From the IMG/VR virus record IMGVR_UViG_3300028610_002211, positions 1-64,000 of that record: DNA of 64,000 nucleotides. One strand, written 5' to 3'. This document shows, one piece after another, positions 17,525 through 26,904 of this stretch. The position numbers and the translations under genes were made by a program. This DNA is from a virus. Position 1 is the stretch's first letter. The number at the start of each line of letters is the position of its first letter. Below the pieces are notes generated by a model. The model worked only from the letters and a program-made list of their open reading frames with translations, was not told the DNA's origin and made no database searches.

Positions 17525-17959
17525 ATGAAAGCGCCAAAGAAAATTAAATTAGTTGTCAATGGTAAAAAAATCCGTGTTCCATTAACAACTTTGAAAATAA
17601 GAAGCATTGACAAATCTATGCGGCAAATTTCGGCTAAGATCGCCCATTGGGGCACTGTATTAGCCGAAGCCGAACGCGAAAGGGATATGGCAAACGCTTT
17701 TTATAGACAATGGAGGGCAAAAAAAGGAAAACAAGTTTGTGGTGATTCAAAAATGCCAGAGTGGAAACTTAATCAAGAGCTTAATTCTGATGAACTTTTT
17801 ATTAAATTAAAACAAAAGATCGCAGACGCAGAATTTAACGTTTCTGTTTTGGCTCGTTTTTTTGCAGCCTTGGACAGACAGGCGTTTAACCTTCCATCGA
17901 TTGGAGCAAGAAAACGGAGTAGACTCCAATCGGCAGAAATGACAACCAAAAGAAAATAG
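17525..17959 (+). CDS. Hypothetical helical protein
   Basis: The 144-residue, basic, mostly helical protein (about 35-120 likely coiled coil) has a short N-terminal beta-like segment with KIKLVVNGKKIRV. It lies directly upstream of the ssDNA-binding protein gene and may act with it. No family recognised. Confidence 0.6.
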   Translation: MKAPKKIKLVVNGKKIRVPLTTLKIRSIDKSMRQISAKIAHWGTVLAEAERERDMANAFYRQWRAKKGKQVCGDSKMPEWKLNQELNSDELFIKLKQKIADAEFNVSVLARFFAALDRQAFNLPSIGARKRSRLQSAEMTTKRK

Positions 17960-17974
17960 GAGAAAAAAAACAAA

Positions 17975-19348
17975 ATGGTCAATTTGAAGAGAATGAAAAA
18001 AAAGTATGACGAAACGCGCAAGGGCGGCGAATTCTGGCAAGTGCCACAGGGTGATTCTTTGATTTACCTTCACCCGGGTTGCAAAAAGTTTGAAAACTTC
18101 GAACTCACCGAAGGGACAAACTTTTTGCCGGTAACTGTGCATTACATTGGAGGGACCGCCGTCCTTTGTATGGATCCAAAGAAAAACCCAATCATCAAAC
18201 ACCCGGACATTGTCAAAGCGCTCAAGAAGAAAGGGATCAAGGTTAAGGGAAAGTGTCAAATTGATGTTGCGATCGACAAAGAAAAGATCGATAGCGATGC
18301 AGCCGATGATGCGAAACCAACAACACGTTTTCTTTTCGGCATTACACCAATAGGGCAACGAAAGAAGAAAGGCCAGGAGTGGCAAAATCTCGATCCGCGT
18401 CCCGCTCCAATGTTTGTTGGAAAAACCATCTTCGACGGCATTATGAGTGCGTTTATGGAGCTTGACGAAGACATTACCGATCCAAAATCGGCGACCTTTC
18501 TCATTTTGAATCGAACCGGCAAAGGGAAGACAGATACTCGCTACACCGTTCTTTATGACCCCGAAACAACGAAAAAACCCGCGAAGCTCGAAAAAGCGCT
18601 TAGAGCGTTGGTTGCAAAAGCGATTGACGAAGGTGGCGCGGCCGATTTGTTTTCGATCGTTGTTTCATTGGCTAAAACTGAAAGTGAGGTCAAAGCGATT
18701 GTTCAGGGTGTTCCTGTTGAAGATGACGACGATGACGACGATCACGATGACGACGATGATGACGATGATGATAACGACGATGATGATAACGGCGGCGACG
18801 ATGACGACGATGATGATAACGACGACGATGATGACGATGATGACGATGATGACGACGATGATGACGACGATGACGATGATGACGACGATGATGACGACGA
18901 TGATGACGATGATGACGACGATGATGACGATGATGACGACGATGACGACGACGATGATGACGATGATGACGACGATGACGACGATGATGATGACGATGAT
19001 GATGACGATGACGATGACGATGATGATGACGACGATGACGATGACGACGATGACGATGATGACTTAAGTGACATCGACAAAGAGATCGCTAAAGCTTCCA
19101 AAGGGAAAAAGGGAAGGGCAACCAAAGCCAAGGGTAAAGGGAAAAAGGCCAAGGATGAACCCAAAGCCAAGGGCAAAAAGGCCAAGGGCAAAAAGGCCAA
19201 AGATGAACCCAAAAAAGGTAAAGGAAAAAAGGCCAAAGAAGAACCCAAAAAAGGCAAAGGAAAAAAGGCCAAAGAGAAAAAGGCCAAGGATGAACCCAAA
19301 GCCAAAAAAGGCAAAGGAAAAAAAGCCAAAGGGAAAAAGAAGAAATAA
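17975..19348 (+). CDS. Probable ssDNA-binding protein with giant poly-Asp tract and Lys-rich tail
   Basis: The 457-residue protein follows AGGAG. Residues 1-249 form a globular domain with GEFWQVPQGDSLIYLHPGC and a Lys-rich face, in the style of phage gp32-like ssDNA-binding cores. Residues 250-363 are 114 codons of almost pure Asp (about 108 Asp, with single H, N and G breaks), written in mixed GAT/GAC. Residues 364-457 are Lys/Ala/Gly-rich with repeated GKGKKAK and KDEPK units, like histone H1 tails. An acidic tail is normal in SSBs, where it binds partners, but usually spans about 10-30 residues. The neighbours (HU, RecA, SbcCD) fit an SSB role; the core family is inferred. Confidence 0.65.
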   Translation: MVNLKRMKKKYDETRKGGEFWQVPQGDSLIYLHPGCKKFENFELTEGTNFLPVTVHYIGGTAVLCMDPKKNPIIKHPDIVKALKKKGIKVKGKCQIDVAIDKEKIDSDAADDAKPTTRFLFGITPIGQRKKKGQEWQNLDPRPAPMFVGKTIFDGIMSAFMELDEDITDPKSATFLILNRTGKGKTDTRYTVLYDPETTKKPAKLEKALRALVAKAIDEGGAADLFSIVVSLAKTESEVKAIVQGVPVEDDDDDDDHDDDDDDDDDNDDDDNGGDDDDDDDNDDDDDDDDDDDDDDDDDDDDDDDDDDDDDDDDDDDDDDDDDDDDDDDDDDDDDDDDDDDDDDDDDDDDDDDDDDDDDDDDDLSDIDKEIAKASKGKKGRATKAKGKGKKAKDEPKAKGKKAKGKKAKDEPKKGKGKKAKEEPKKGKGKKAKEKKAKDEPKAKKGKGKKAKGKKKK

Positions 19349-19389
19349 CCCTTTAAATCTTTAACGCGAATTTGAAAGGATAGCCGATC

Positions 19390-20523
19390 ATGGCTAAGAA
19401 GAAAAAAATCGGGCTCAATTTGTCGAAGATGAAAAATGAAGCGCCGAAAAAAGCGATCGTTAAAAAGAAAAAGACAAAAGAGAAAAAGCCGGTTTTAGCC
19501 AAACAAAAGCTACAAAATAGGGACGATCTAATCGATTCCTATTTGGTTGCGATTGACGGCGCTCAATTGCTTGGTGGCCATGGCATGGCCCGGAAAATTC
19601 GCGGTGTACTTTCAACACAAGTGCCGGGATTGAATGCTGCTATAGGGCGCGGTGGTATTCCTCTCGGTCGTTTGTCTATTTTAGCGGGTCCGGAAGGGAC
19701 AGGGAAAACAACCCTTGCCTTGCATTTGGCTGCACAATGCCAAGCGCAAGGCGGGGTTGTGATCTATGTTGACACAGAATATAAACTCGATCCGGATTAT
19801 GCGCAAGCGATCGGCGTTGATACAAAACGCCTTGTTATACTTCAACCTCCACATCTCGAAGCTGTTTTTATGGCCGGTGAACATGTGATCGAACAAGCCA
19901 AAAAATATCGAACCGATGTTGGTGTTAGAATACCGATTTTATTTATTCAAGATTCAATGAATTCATCTATTTCTAAAGCGGAATATGAAGGTGAACACGG
20001 CGACGATTTCTATTCACCACAAGCGCGGGTTTACTCCAAAAGTTTACCCAAATTCATGCCAAAAGTTTCAAAAGAAGATGTGGCGTTATTTTTCTTAGGA
20101 CAAGAACGGAAGAAGATCGGCGTTATATTCGGCGACGATTTTAGCTTAATCGGTGGATCGGCTCCAAAACATTATTCTAGTTTGATAATGCGAATTAAAC
20201 GAATTGGATTGGTCAAAAAGGATAATCAGCAAATTGCAAGCCGAGTAACTATTGAATGTGTCAAAAATCAAATTGCACCACCGTTCAGAAAAACAGAATG
20301 TTTGATTGAATTTGGAAAAGGGATCAATCCATATCATTCTTTGGCTCATTCTGCTTTGCAGTTGGGGATAATTGAGCAAAGTGGCGCTTGGTACAGTTAC
20401 AAGGGAAAACAGCTCGGGCAAGGTTTAGATAAAACAGCTTTGTTCCTAAAAAAACACAGAAAGCTTTATGAAAAGATTGAAAAAAAGCTTTATAAAAAAT
20501 CGTTTGTGAAAAGTGCAAAATGA
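19390..20523 (+). CDS. RecA/UvsX-like recombinase
   Basis: The 377-residue protein has a Lys-rich N-terminus (1-40), then the RecA core with Walker A GPEGTGKTT (100-108), VIYVDTEYKLDPDYA and a Walker B-like strand ILFIQDSMNS. It promotes strand exchange for repair and recombination-dependent replication. The following SbcD and SbcC genes form the matching end-processing pair. GAAAGGA precedes the ATG. Confidence 0.85.
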   Translation: MAKKKKIGLNLSKMKNEAPKKAIVKKKKTKEKKPVLAKQKLQNRDDLIDSYLVAIDGAQLLGGHGMARKIRGVLSTQVPGLNAAIGRGGIPLGRLSILAGPEGTGKTTLALHLAAQCQAQGGVVIYVDTEYKLDPDYAQAIGVDTKRLVILQPPHLEAVFMAGEHVIEQAKKYRTDVGVRIPILFIQDSMNSSISKAEYEGEHGDDFYSPQARVYSKSLPKFMPKVSKEDVALFFLGQERKKIGVIFGDDFSLIGGSAPKHYSSLIMRIKRIGLVKKDNQQIASRVTIECVKNQIAPPFRKTECLIEFGKGINPYHSLAHSALQLGIIEQSGAWYSYKGKQLGQGLDKTALFLKKHRKLYEKIEKKLYKKSFVKSAK

Positions 20524-21647
20524 GAATCGTTTTCACAGCCGATGTTCATATGTCGAATAACCTTCCTTTTTCAACGCCGTTAACCGGTCAACCGGATAAT
20601 TTGAAAGGATACACTGGGCGCCTTTTAGAACAGCGCGATATATGGGACCAAATTTTCAGTTTTATTAAAAAGAAAAATGCAAAAGCGCTGTTTATCTTAG
20701 GCGACTTGTTCGATCATAGCAGGGTTGACGCTGTAACGCTCACAGAGACGGTCAGGAACGTTGTAAATTGCCCGGTACCTGTCTACCTATTACCTGGCAA
20801 TCATGACGCTACAACGACCACTGGGGGGCGTTTTACGGTTGAAGCTTTTGAAGCGATGAATAACGAAAAAATCAAAGTGATCGGTAACACGTTAAAACCG
20901 ATCGAGTTTGGTAAAACAAGGTTTTATTCGGTGTCTTTTCGGACTCATTCAAAAACCGAATTGGCGATTAAAAAAATCAGTAAAAGAATGGATCGCAATC
21001 GGCTTAATGTGTTGTTACTACATTGCAGTATTTTGGGCGCTGAAGCTTATGGGTGGAAATGTGACGACGGGGTTAATCCAAAGCTTTTCGAGCCTTTTGA
21101 TCATGTGTTAGCTGGCCATTTTCACAGAACACAAGCGTTTTCCGAAAACGGGTTTTATGTTGGCGCGCCAATGCAACACAGTTTTGCAGACGAAGGTACA
21201 CCAAGCGGGATTTGGGTTGCGAATTTTCACGGAAAACACAAACCTACATTCTTTCAACATTTTGAAACGACGGCGGCGCGTTTTCATACTTTTGGAATTG
21301 ACGAGTATGCACATTGGGAAGATGATGAATTCAAAGAAATAAAAACCGGCGATTTTGTGCGTTTCGAAGTTAAAACAACTCATGCCGATTGGATAAAGAA
21401 GAAAGTTCAAGTTGATGAACTTTGCGCAAGACTTGCAGAAAAGAAAGGTTGGCAAGTCGATTACAAATTCAGGCCGATTTCACAATCTAGCCAAAGGATC
21501 GCATTGCCAAAAAGCGGCGGCGCGATCTCGCTTAAAAAAACAATCGCGCAATATGTTAAAGCAACCGAAACAGATTTGAATTCGAAAGCGCTTCGAGCGC
21601 TTGGCAAAGATATTTTGGCCAGTGTTGGGAAACAATGGAGAGTGTAA
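20520..21647 (+). CDS. sbcD: SbcD/Mre11-like nuclease subunit (T4 gp47-like)
   Basis: The 375-residue protein overlaps recA-like by ATGA. It shows the metallophosphoesterase motifs in order: FTADVHMSNN, LGDLFDH, PGNHDAT, LLLHCSIL and AGHFHRTQ. With the SbcC-like ATPase at 22259 it should form the Mre11/Rad50-type complex that processes DNA ends. Length is as usual for the family. Confidence 0.85.
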   Translation: MRIVFTADVHMSNNLPFSTPLTGQPDNLKGYTGRLLEQRDIWDQIFSFIKKKNAKALFILGDLFDHSRVDAVTLTETVRNVVNCPVPVYLLPGNHDATTTTGGRFTVEAFEAMNNEKIKVIGNTLKPIEFGKTRFYSVSFRTHSKTELAIKKISKRMDRNRLNVLLLHCSILGAEAYGWKCDDGVNPKLFEPFDHVLAGHFHRTQAFSENGFYVGAPMQHSFADEGTPSGIWVANFHGKHKPTFFQHFETTAARFHTFGIDEYAHWEDDEFKEIKTGDFVRFEVKTTHADWIKKKVQVDELCARLAEKKGWQVDYKFRPISQSSQRIALPKSGGAISLKKTIAQYVKATETDLNSKALRALGKDILASVGKQWRV

Positions 21648-21648
21648 T

Positions 21649-21849
21649 ATGGGAATTGAAATAAGTGTTTTAGAGATAGAAAAAAAATATTATGTTCATC
21701 TTGTTGTTGAACATAAAAAACATTCTTGTCTTGGCGTTGGCAATACAAAAACAGAAGTTATGGAGAATGCGTTGAAAAAAATTCTCATAATCGAGAAAGA
21801 ATTGAAAAATGCAAAAGAGACTCTTTTTGGTTTGTTAAAGAAAGACTGA
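21649..21849 (+). CDS. Small hypothetical protein between sbcD and sbcC
   Basis: I use the ATG at 21649, one base after the sbcD stop, with GGAG 8 nt upstream. The 66-residue protein has an N-terminal beta part and a C-terminal helix. The segment NTKTEVMENAL resembles TKTEVVAKAL in the protein at 42087, so the two may be distant paralogues. Confidence 0.55.
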   Translation: MGIEISVLEIEKKYYVHLVVEHKKHSCLGVGNTKTEVMENALKKILIIEKELKNAKETLFGLLKKD

Positions 21850-21863
21850 ACGGGGGGTGTAAA

Positions 21864-22049
21864 TTGAAAGCAGTGATCATAAACGAGAAGTATTTAGAAG
21901 AACGGTTTGAAGCCTTTATCAATCGGGTGAAACTTGGCGTTGCTGAAATGAGACATTTAAATCAACCTGACAAAGACGCAATTTTTCGGTCATTCAATTA
22001 TCATGCGCATAAGTTTATAAAGGAGTTGTTTACGGGGCCAGACAGGTAA
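21864..22049 (+). CDS. Small hypothetical protein, TTG start
   Basis: GGGGGGTGTAAA directly precedes the TTG at 21864, the same ribosome-binding arrangement (GGTGTAAA) used by the ATG at 22064, so I take TTG as the start. The 61-residue product is helical and charged. Function unknown. Confidence 0.5.
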   Translation: MKAVIINEKYLEERFEAFINRVKLGVAEMRHLNQPDKDAIFRSFNYHAHKFIKELFTGPDR

Positions 22050-22063
22050 ATAGAAGGTGTAAA

Positions 22064-22258
22064 ATGGAAAAAGAAATAAAAGTCAGTGTACGGTGGTTTG
22101 ATGGTTATCTAGAAGAATTCGATTGTACTGAAATTCGGTTTGGATCGGATTTGCTTTGGATGCGATTGTGTGACGGTCAAAATCGAAATATCCCCTTAAG
22201 GCAGGTTCGCTGGTTTTCACAGACACCGGAAAGTCATGCTACCATAACGAAAAAATAA
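22064..22258 (+). CDS. Small hypothetical protein
   Basis: The 64-residue protein follows GGTGTAAA. It is beta-rich by eye (KVSVRWFDGYLEEFDCTEI). It abuts the sbcC-like gene, whose ATG overlaps this stop region. No family recognised. Confidence 0.55.
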   Translation: MEKEIKVSVRWFDGYLEEFDCTEIRFGSDLLWMRLCDGQNRNIPLRQVRWFSQTPESHATITKK

Positions 22259-24220
22259 ATGGAACTTTTAGAACTTAGCGCAACCGATTTTTGTTGTTTT
22301 TCCAGTTTCGCATTGAAGCTGAAAAAAGCCGGTTTGGTGTGGATAACCGGCAGAAACAAGGACACCAAATCAGCGGATAACAACGGATCGGGTAAGAGTA
22401 CCATTTTCAAGGCTCTGACATGGACGCTGTACGGCCAAACGATTGATGGTGAACGCGGGGACGGGGTTATAAAGGACGGCGCTCAGAAGGCCGTAGCGTG
22501 CGTTCTGATAGGTGATCGAGATTCAACTTACAAGGTCACGCGGACAAGAAAACCGGGTTCACCTCTTTTAAAGCTTTCGAAAGACGGCGCGGCGGTCAAA
22601 TTACCAAAAAAAGAATTACAAGCGCGGATCGATTCTCTTTTAGGGCTCGATTACCAAGCGTTTAAAAATACGGTTTTTTACGGTCAAAACGATTCAAGCC
22701 GGTTTGCGGATCCAAAAACAAGAGATAGCGAAAGAAAAGGCGTTTTACACAAAATTTTGGGTCTTGGAATATTGAAACTTTGCCACGAGGAAACAAGGCG
22801 CCGAAGACTTGCCCGGCGAAAAGATTTGACGGCGGTTGAAACAAAAATCGAAGCTCAAAAGGCGCGGATAGAGGAACAGAGCCTTGACGAGTTGCGAAAG
22901 GGAATGAAGCAATTTGAAAGGGTACGCCAACACGAGCTTGAACGCGTTCAACGTGAAATAGATTTAATGTCTGATGATATTGATGAAAGCGAATTGAACG
23001 GATCGACAGAACAGATCGCCGAATTGGCATTGAAGAAAGCGAAACTTGCCAAGAAAATTTATGATTGGGAAGGTGTGCGCGATCTGTTCAATATTCCTTA
23101 TATGGAAGGCACTGAAACGGAAACTAGAAACGAAATCGAAAAGCTAAAAACAGAATTGAGAAAGGTCAAAAGGGATCGAACGATTTTGGGGAGTAACGCG
23201 GCGGTTTATGCCGATCAACTTTCGCTTTTAGAGGGTTCAAATTGTCCAACTTGTTCGTCGCCAATAAAAAAGGGCGTGGCCAAAAAACACAAAAAAGAGA
23301 TACAAGATAAGTTTGAAGATTTTGTGGAACAGATAACGACTAAGGGCCCGATCATCAAATCGATAAAAAAGAAGATCTTGGCACAAAAGAAAATACTCTC
23401 AAAAGTTCAAACCGATTTGGGTAAAGTTGATAAGTTAAAACATTTGATTGATTCCGGCGATAAAAAGATCGCGGGCATGAATCGACAAATCGCGAACCTT
23501 GAAAAACAGTGCGCGGAACAAGATAAACAAGCCGCATTGAGACAAAGAGATCTTGACACGTTGCACGCCGAATTAAAAAAGAATGAAAAAGAAGAAAACC
23601 CGTTTATCGAATTGTTGAAAAAAGCACTTGAAAAAGCAAGATTGTATATTGCTCAACTCAAAACACTAAAAAAGAAAAAGCGGAAAGTTGTTTCTGATTT
23701 GGCCAATATAGAGTACTGGTTTAGGGGCTTCTCAAATCAAGGTTTACCCTCTTTTGTGTTAGACGGGGTTATGCCGATTTTAACAGATAGGGCAAACCAC
23801 TATTTAGAAATGTTAACAGACGGGGATATAATAGTTGATTTTTCAACACAACGCGAAAAGAAAGCCACAAAAGGCGAAATGCGCGACGAAATCGCGATCA
23901 ACTGGACAATTGAAGGTGTTACAGGATACCCACCAAGCGGCGGGCAACTCAAAAAAATCGAGATAGCGACAGACCTAGCCTTAATGGATTTGGCGGTTTC
24001 AAATGGTGGCAAGGCGCCGGATATACTTTGTTTAGATGAAATACTTGACGGGCTCGACGAAAAGGGCGTTCAACGTGTGCTTTTGTTGTTGCAAGATTTG
24101 AGGCGAAAACGCGGATCGATTTTTGTGATCTCGCATGATGATCGTATGTCTGAAATTTTTGAGCGTTCAATTATCGTAAAAAAGAAAAACGGCGAGTCAA
24201 AGTTGAAGGTTGTTGGATGA
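22259..24220 (+). CDS. sbcC: SbcC/Rad50-like ATPase (T4 gp46-like)
   Basis: The 653-residue protein has an N-terminal ATPase lobe with Walker A NNGSGKST (41-48), long coiled coils (about 180-300 and 350-470) joined by a zinc hook C329-P-T-C332, then the signature SGGQLKKIEIA, Walker B DILCLDEILDGLD and the His switch ISHDDR. It is the partner of the SbcD-like nuclease. Size matches phage gp46-type proteins. Confidence 0.9.
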   Translation: MELLELSATDFCCFSSFALKLKKAGLVWITGRNKDTKSADNNGSGKSTIFKALTWTLYGQTIDGERGDGVIKDGAQKAVACVLIGDRDSTYKVTRTRKPGSPLLKLSKDGAAVKLPKKELQARIDSLLGLDYQAFKNTVFYGQNDSSRFADPKTRDSERKGVLHKILGLGILKLCHEETRRRRLARRKDLTAVETKIEAQKARIEEQSLDELRKGMKQFERVRQHELERVQREIDLMSDDIDESELNGSTEQIAELALKKAKLAKKIYDWEGVRDLFNIPYMEGTETETRNEIEKLKTELRKVKRDRTILGSNAAVYADQLSLLEGSNCPTCSSPIKKGVAKKHKKEIQDKFEDFVEQITTKGPIIKSIKKKILAQKKILSKVQTDLGKVDKLKHLIDSGDKKIAGMNRQIANLEKQCAEQDKQAALRQRDLDTLHAELKKNEKEENPFIELLKKALEKARLYIAQLKTLKKKKRKVVSDLANIEYWFRGFSNQGLPSFVLDGVMPILTDRANHYLEMLTDGDIIVDFSTQREKKATKGEMRDEIAINWTIEGVTGYPPSGGQLKKIEIATDLALMDLAVSNGGKAPDILCLDEILDGLDEKGVQRVLLLLQDLRRKRGSIFVISHDDRMSEIFERSIIVKKKNGESKLKVVG

Positions 24221-24263
24221 AAGAGCGTTGGAAAAAATTACATTTGTGGTTGGGGGTGAAGGG

Positions 24264-24542
24264 ATGAACCAAAACAGTGCAGGTGCAGTAAGAACCCCTT
24301 TTGGGCATTGCGATTGGTCGTTTGAGGGTGATTATGTACATATCTATAATTTGTTCGTACAGCCTAAATTTAGGAGGGCGGGCGTGGCTAGTGAGATTTT
24401 GCAACAGGCAATAAACGAGATACGAGCGACAGGTTATGTAGGTAAGATAAGCATTGTCGCGGATTCGAAAAGTAGCTTTGTAGAAAGGTTAGCGTATTTC
24501 TACGAACGGATGGGATTAGAAGTGTATGGTTACTATGGTTGA
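24264..24542 (+). CDS. GNAT-family N-acetyltransferase
   Basis: I take the ATG at 24264, preceded by GGGGGTG; in-frame TTG codons at 24210 and 24213 would add up to 18 residues. The product has the acetyl-CoA-binding pattern VQPKFRRAGVASEIL (Q/RxxGxA) followed by a helix, and a C-terminal AYFYERMGLEVYG typical of GNATs. Substrate unknown. It overlaps the radical SAM gene, so the two probably act in one pathway. Confidence 0.7.
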   Translation: MNQNSAGAVRTPFGHCDWSFEGDYVHIYNLFVQPKFRRAGVASEILQQAINEIRATGYVGKISIVADSKSSFVERLAYFYERMGLEVYGYYG

Positions 24543-25227
24543 ATGTTGGCCGGTTATGCCACTGTGCAAACGACAAATGCGCGACGTTAGAAAAGAAGAT
24601 GTTTTGTATAATGGTCTTTACAGGTTGTGTGATATTTATCGTGGCGGCGGCGGTTATGATCGTTTTGGAGTAATTTTTAAAAAACGTTTTGGATTTTTAC
24701 CAAATCCAATTCAGTTTGTAGTTCAATTAAAAGGTTGTCCTTTGAGTTGTAATTATTGCTATGTGACCGTTGACGGGGTTCACGGGGAAGCGGTTAACCT
24801 TTCGACAAAAAAATTGTTGACCGATTATTATGATACCAGGGTTGATGTTTTTCATTTAATGGGTGGTGCTCCGGCTTTATATTTAACGAAATGGAAAGAA
24901 TTGTCTTCAAAGGTTAAGGTGTTTCATAGTGATTTTTTACTTATAGAACATTTATATGATATTGAGAGTTTAAAACCATTGAAAGGACTTTTTGCGATTT
25001 CGCTGAAAGAAAATAGATTTTATACAAAGGATCATTTTGATTTAATGTGGAGGAACTTAGAGACGATAAAAAAATCGAAAATAGAATTTTATATAACTTT
25101 TACCGGCCAATGTAAAATTAGGAGCGAAGTTGTTAAGAGGTTTGGGGAGTTGATTTTAGAAGATTCTTTTTCAATAGAGGTGGTTGAATACAATGCATTG
25201 AAGTCGATTTCAAGGGGTTTATCGTGA
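24526..25227 (+). CDS. Radical SAM enzyme
   Basis: The 233-residue protein has the 4Fe-4S motif CPLSCNYC (C71, C75, C78 in CxxxCxxC) preceded by strand VVQLKG, and an SAM-contact motif LMGGAPALYL (GGEP-like). It is small, without an obvious SPASM domain. The start is uncertain; ATGs at 24526, 24535, 24556 and 24577 are in frame and none has a strong ribosome site. The neighbouring GNAT, PP-loop enzyme and FAD enzyme make nucleotide or DNA modification a plausible role. Confidence 0.75.
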   Translation: MVTMVECWPVMPLCKRQMRDVRKEDVLYNGLYRLCDIYRGGGGYDRFGVIFKKRFGFLPNPIQFVVQLKGCPLSCNYCYVTVDGVHGEAVNLSTKKLLTDYYDTRVDVFHLMGGAPALYLTKWKELSSKVKVFHSDFLLIEHLYDIESLKPLKGLFAISLKENRFYTKDHFDLMWRNLETIKKSKIEFYITFTGQCKIRSEVVKRFGELILEDSFSIEVVEYNALKSISRGLS

Positions 25228-25934
25228 AGAAGCAAAAAAAACAAATCGTTTGTCATGGTTGGGATCTTGCTTTGAATCATTCTGGTTATATAGAGTTGAC
25301 CAACGGTAAATTAACCAATTTTTTCTATATAACGAACAAGGCGGGCGCGGCAAAACAATCGAATCGTGGTTTTCGGTTGATTACTCCAAAATACATCAAC
25401 GTTGATGGTAAAAGAAAAGTTGAAAAACAATTTTACGGTGTCGAGCGCCTTTCGTTTATCAAAAATTTCATAACCGAAACGGTGATCGCGAAAAAACCAG
25501 ACTATGCCGGAATCGAGGATTATGCAATTAGAGCCGAACAGGGGGCGCATTATATGGGTGAAGTTGGCGGTGTTGGTCGTTTGATTTGTTGGGAAAACGA
25601 AATCCCTTTGAGACTACACGATCCGATTTCGGTTAAAATGTTTGCAACCCATGATGGGACTTGCCAAAAAGACCTTGTTGAAGAAGCTGTTTTAGAAAGG
25701 TGGGGTTATGATTTCAGCGATTTCAACCAACCCGCGCCAAGCAACAACAGGGAAGTGAGTGAAGATCTTTGTGACGCTTTCGTAATTGCTCAATTGGTTT
25801 GGACAGAATACCAACTTAGAAATGGGTTGATTTCAATGTCGGATTTGCATCCGAAGGAAATACAAGTGTTCAATCGTATTACGAAGTCATATCCGATTTC
25901 TTTGTTGTCTCGTGAATGGATACAAGTATCGTGA
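25224..25934 (+). CDS. RuvC-like Holliday junction resolvase
   Basis: The 236-residue protein starts at a GTG with AAGGGG 7 nt upstream and overlaps the radical SAM gene by 4 nt. It shows the RNase H-fold acidic residues of RuvC: CHGWDLALNHSGY (first Asp), YAGIEDYA (Glu) and SEDLCDAFVIA (C-terminal Asp). It would resolve branched DNA before packaging. Assignment is by motif order. Confidence 0.7.
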   Translation: MKKQKKQIVCHGWDLALNHSGYIELTNGKLTNFFYITNKAGAAKQSNRGFRLITPKYINVDGKRKVEKQFYGVERLSFIKNFITETVIAKKPDYAGIEDYAIRAEQGAHYMGEVGGVGRLICWENEIPLRLHDPISVKMFATHDGTCQKDLVEEAVLERWGYDFSDFNQPAPSNNREVSEDLCDAFVIAQLVWTEYQLRNGLISMSDLHPKEIQVFNRITKSYPISLLSREWIQVS

Positions 25935-26866
25935 TGAAAATTGATCCCTGGATTTTGGCAGAATATCAAAAGTTACCACTATCTGTCAAAATAAAAATGA
26001 CATTGAATAGAATAGAAGAATGGCACAGAAAACATGATAGTAAAATTTATGTTTCGTTTTCTGGCGGTAAAGATTCGACTGTTTTGTTAGACTTAACCAG
26101 AAAGATTAATAAAAGTATTGTGGCTGTTTTTTCGGACACTGGGTTAGAATATCCCGAGGTCAGAAAGTTTGTGAAAGGGATTGAAAATGTAATTTGGATC
26201 AAACCAAAAAAAACTTTTCGGGTTGTTATAAAAGATTATGGTTTTCCAGTTGTATCGAAAGAAGTGTCCCAAAAAATATATGAAATAAAAAACACAAACT
26301 CAGATAAATTAAGAAACAAAAGGTTGTTTGGTGACGAAAAGGGTTATGGTAAATTACCAAACAAATGGCGATTTCTTTTAGAATCTGATTTTAAAATTTC
26401 TGATAAATGTTGCGATTGGTTGAAAAAAGCGCCATTTAAAAAATACGAAAAAGAAAGTGGTAATTTTCCGATCGTTGGAACGATGGCGTCTGATTCGCAT
26501 AGTCGTAAAACGTCTTATCTTAGAAACGGCTGTTTATCTTTTGGTGGCGAAAGACCAATGGCTACACCGATCGCTTTTTGGTTAGAAAAAGATATTTGGG
26601 ATTACATTAGAAAGGAAAAACTCGACTATTCACCAATATATGATCTTGGTTACGATAACACTGGTTGTATGTTTTGTATGTTTGGGGCTCATTTAGATCC
26701 GCCAACGAGAAATAAATTTATTATAATGAAAAGAACACACCCTGCTCAATGGCGCTATTGTGTTGAAAAACTTGGTTGTGGTGATGTTTTAGATTTTGTA
26801 GGTGTCAAAAGTGGTAGAAAATTTGGTCCATTGCAAGCTCTTTTGGCTTGCAAGAACGATAATTGA
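25934..26866 (+). CDS. PAPS-reductase-like PP-loop protein
   Basis: I take the ATG at 25934 (ATGA overlap with the previous stop); an in-frame ATG at 25916 adds 6 residues. The ~310-residue protein has the PP-loop SFSGGKDS (41-48), then VFSDTGLEYPEVR, and a Cys-rich C-terminal part (TGCMFCMFG) seen in phage members of the phosphoadenosine phosphosulfate reductase family. These activate substrates through adenylation or handle sulfur. Roles in tRNA or DNA thiolation or nucleotide modification have been proposed for relatives; none is proven here. Confidence 0.75.
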   Translation: MKIDPWILAEYQKLPLSVKIKMTLNRIEEWHRKHDSKIYVSFSGGKDSTVLLDLTRKINKSIVAVFSDTGLEYPEVRKFVKGIENVIWIKPKKTFRVVIKDYGFPVVSKEVSQKIYEIKNTNSDKLRNKRLFGDEKGYGKLPNKWRFLLESDFKISDKCCDWLKKAPFKKYEKESGNFPIVGTMASDSHSRKTSYLRNGCLSFGGERPMATPIAFWLEKDIWDYIRKEKLDYSPIYDLGYDNTGCMFCMFGAHLDPPTRNKFIIMKRTHPAQWRYCVEKLGCGDVLDFVGVKSGRKFGPLQALLACKNDN

Positions 26867-26904
26867 TAGGTGTAAAGTAAAATGGATACAAAAGGCGGCG
26901 TAAA

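Noticed and set aside
17807-18385. 192-codon minus-strand frame opposite the SSB gene
   Set aside because: It lies antisense to two well-supported genes with ribosome sites and has no recognisable domain.
18555-19329. Long Met/Thr-rich (+) and poly-Ser (-) frames over the Asp tract
   Set aside because: They are trivial shadows of the GAY repeat in other frames.
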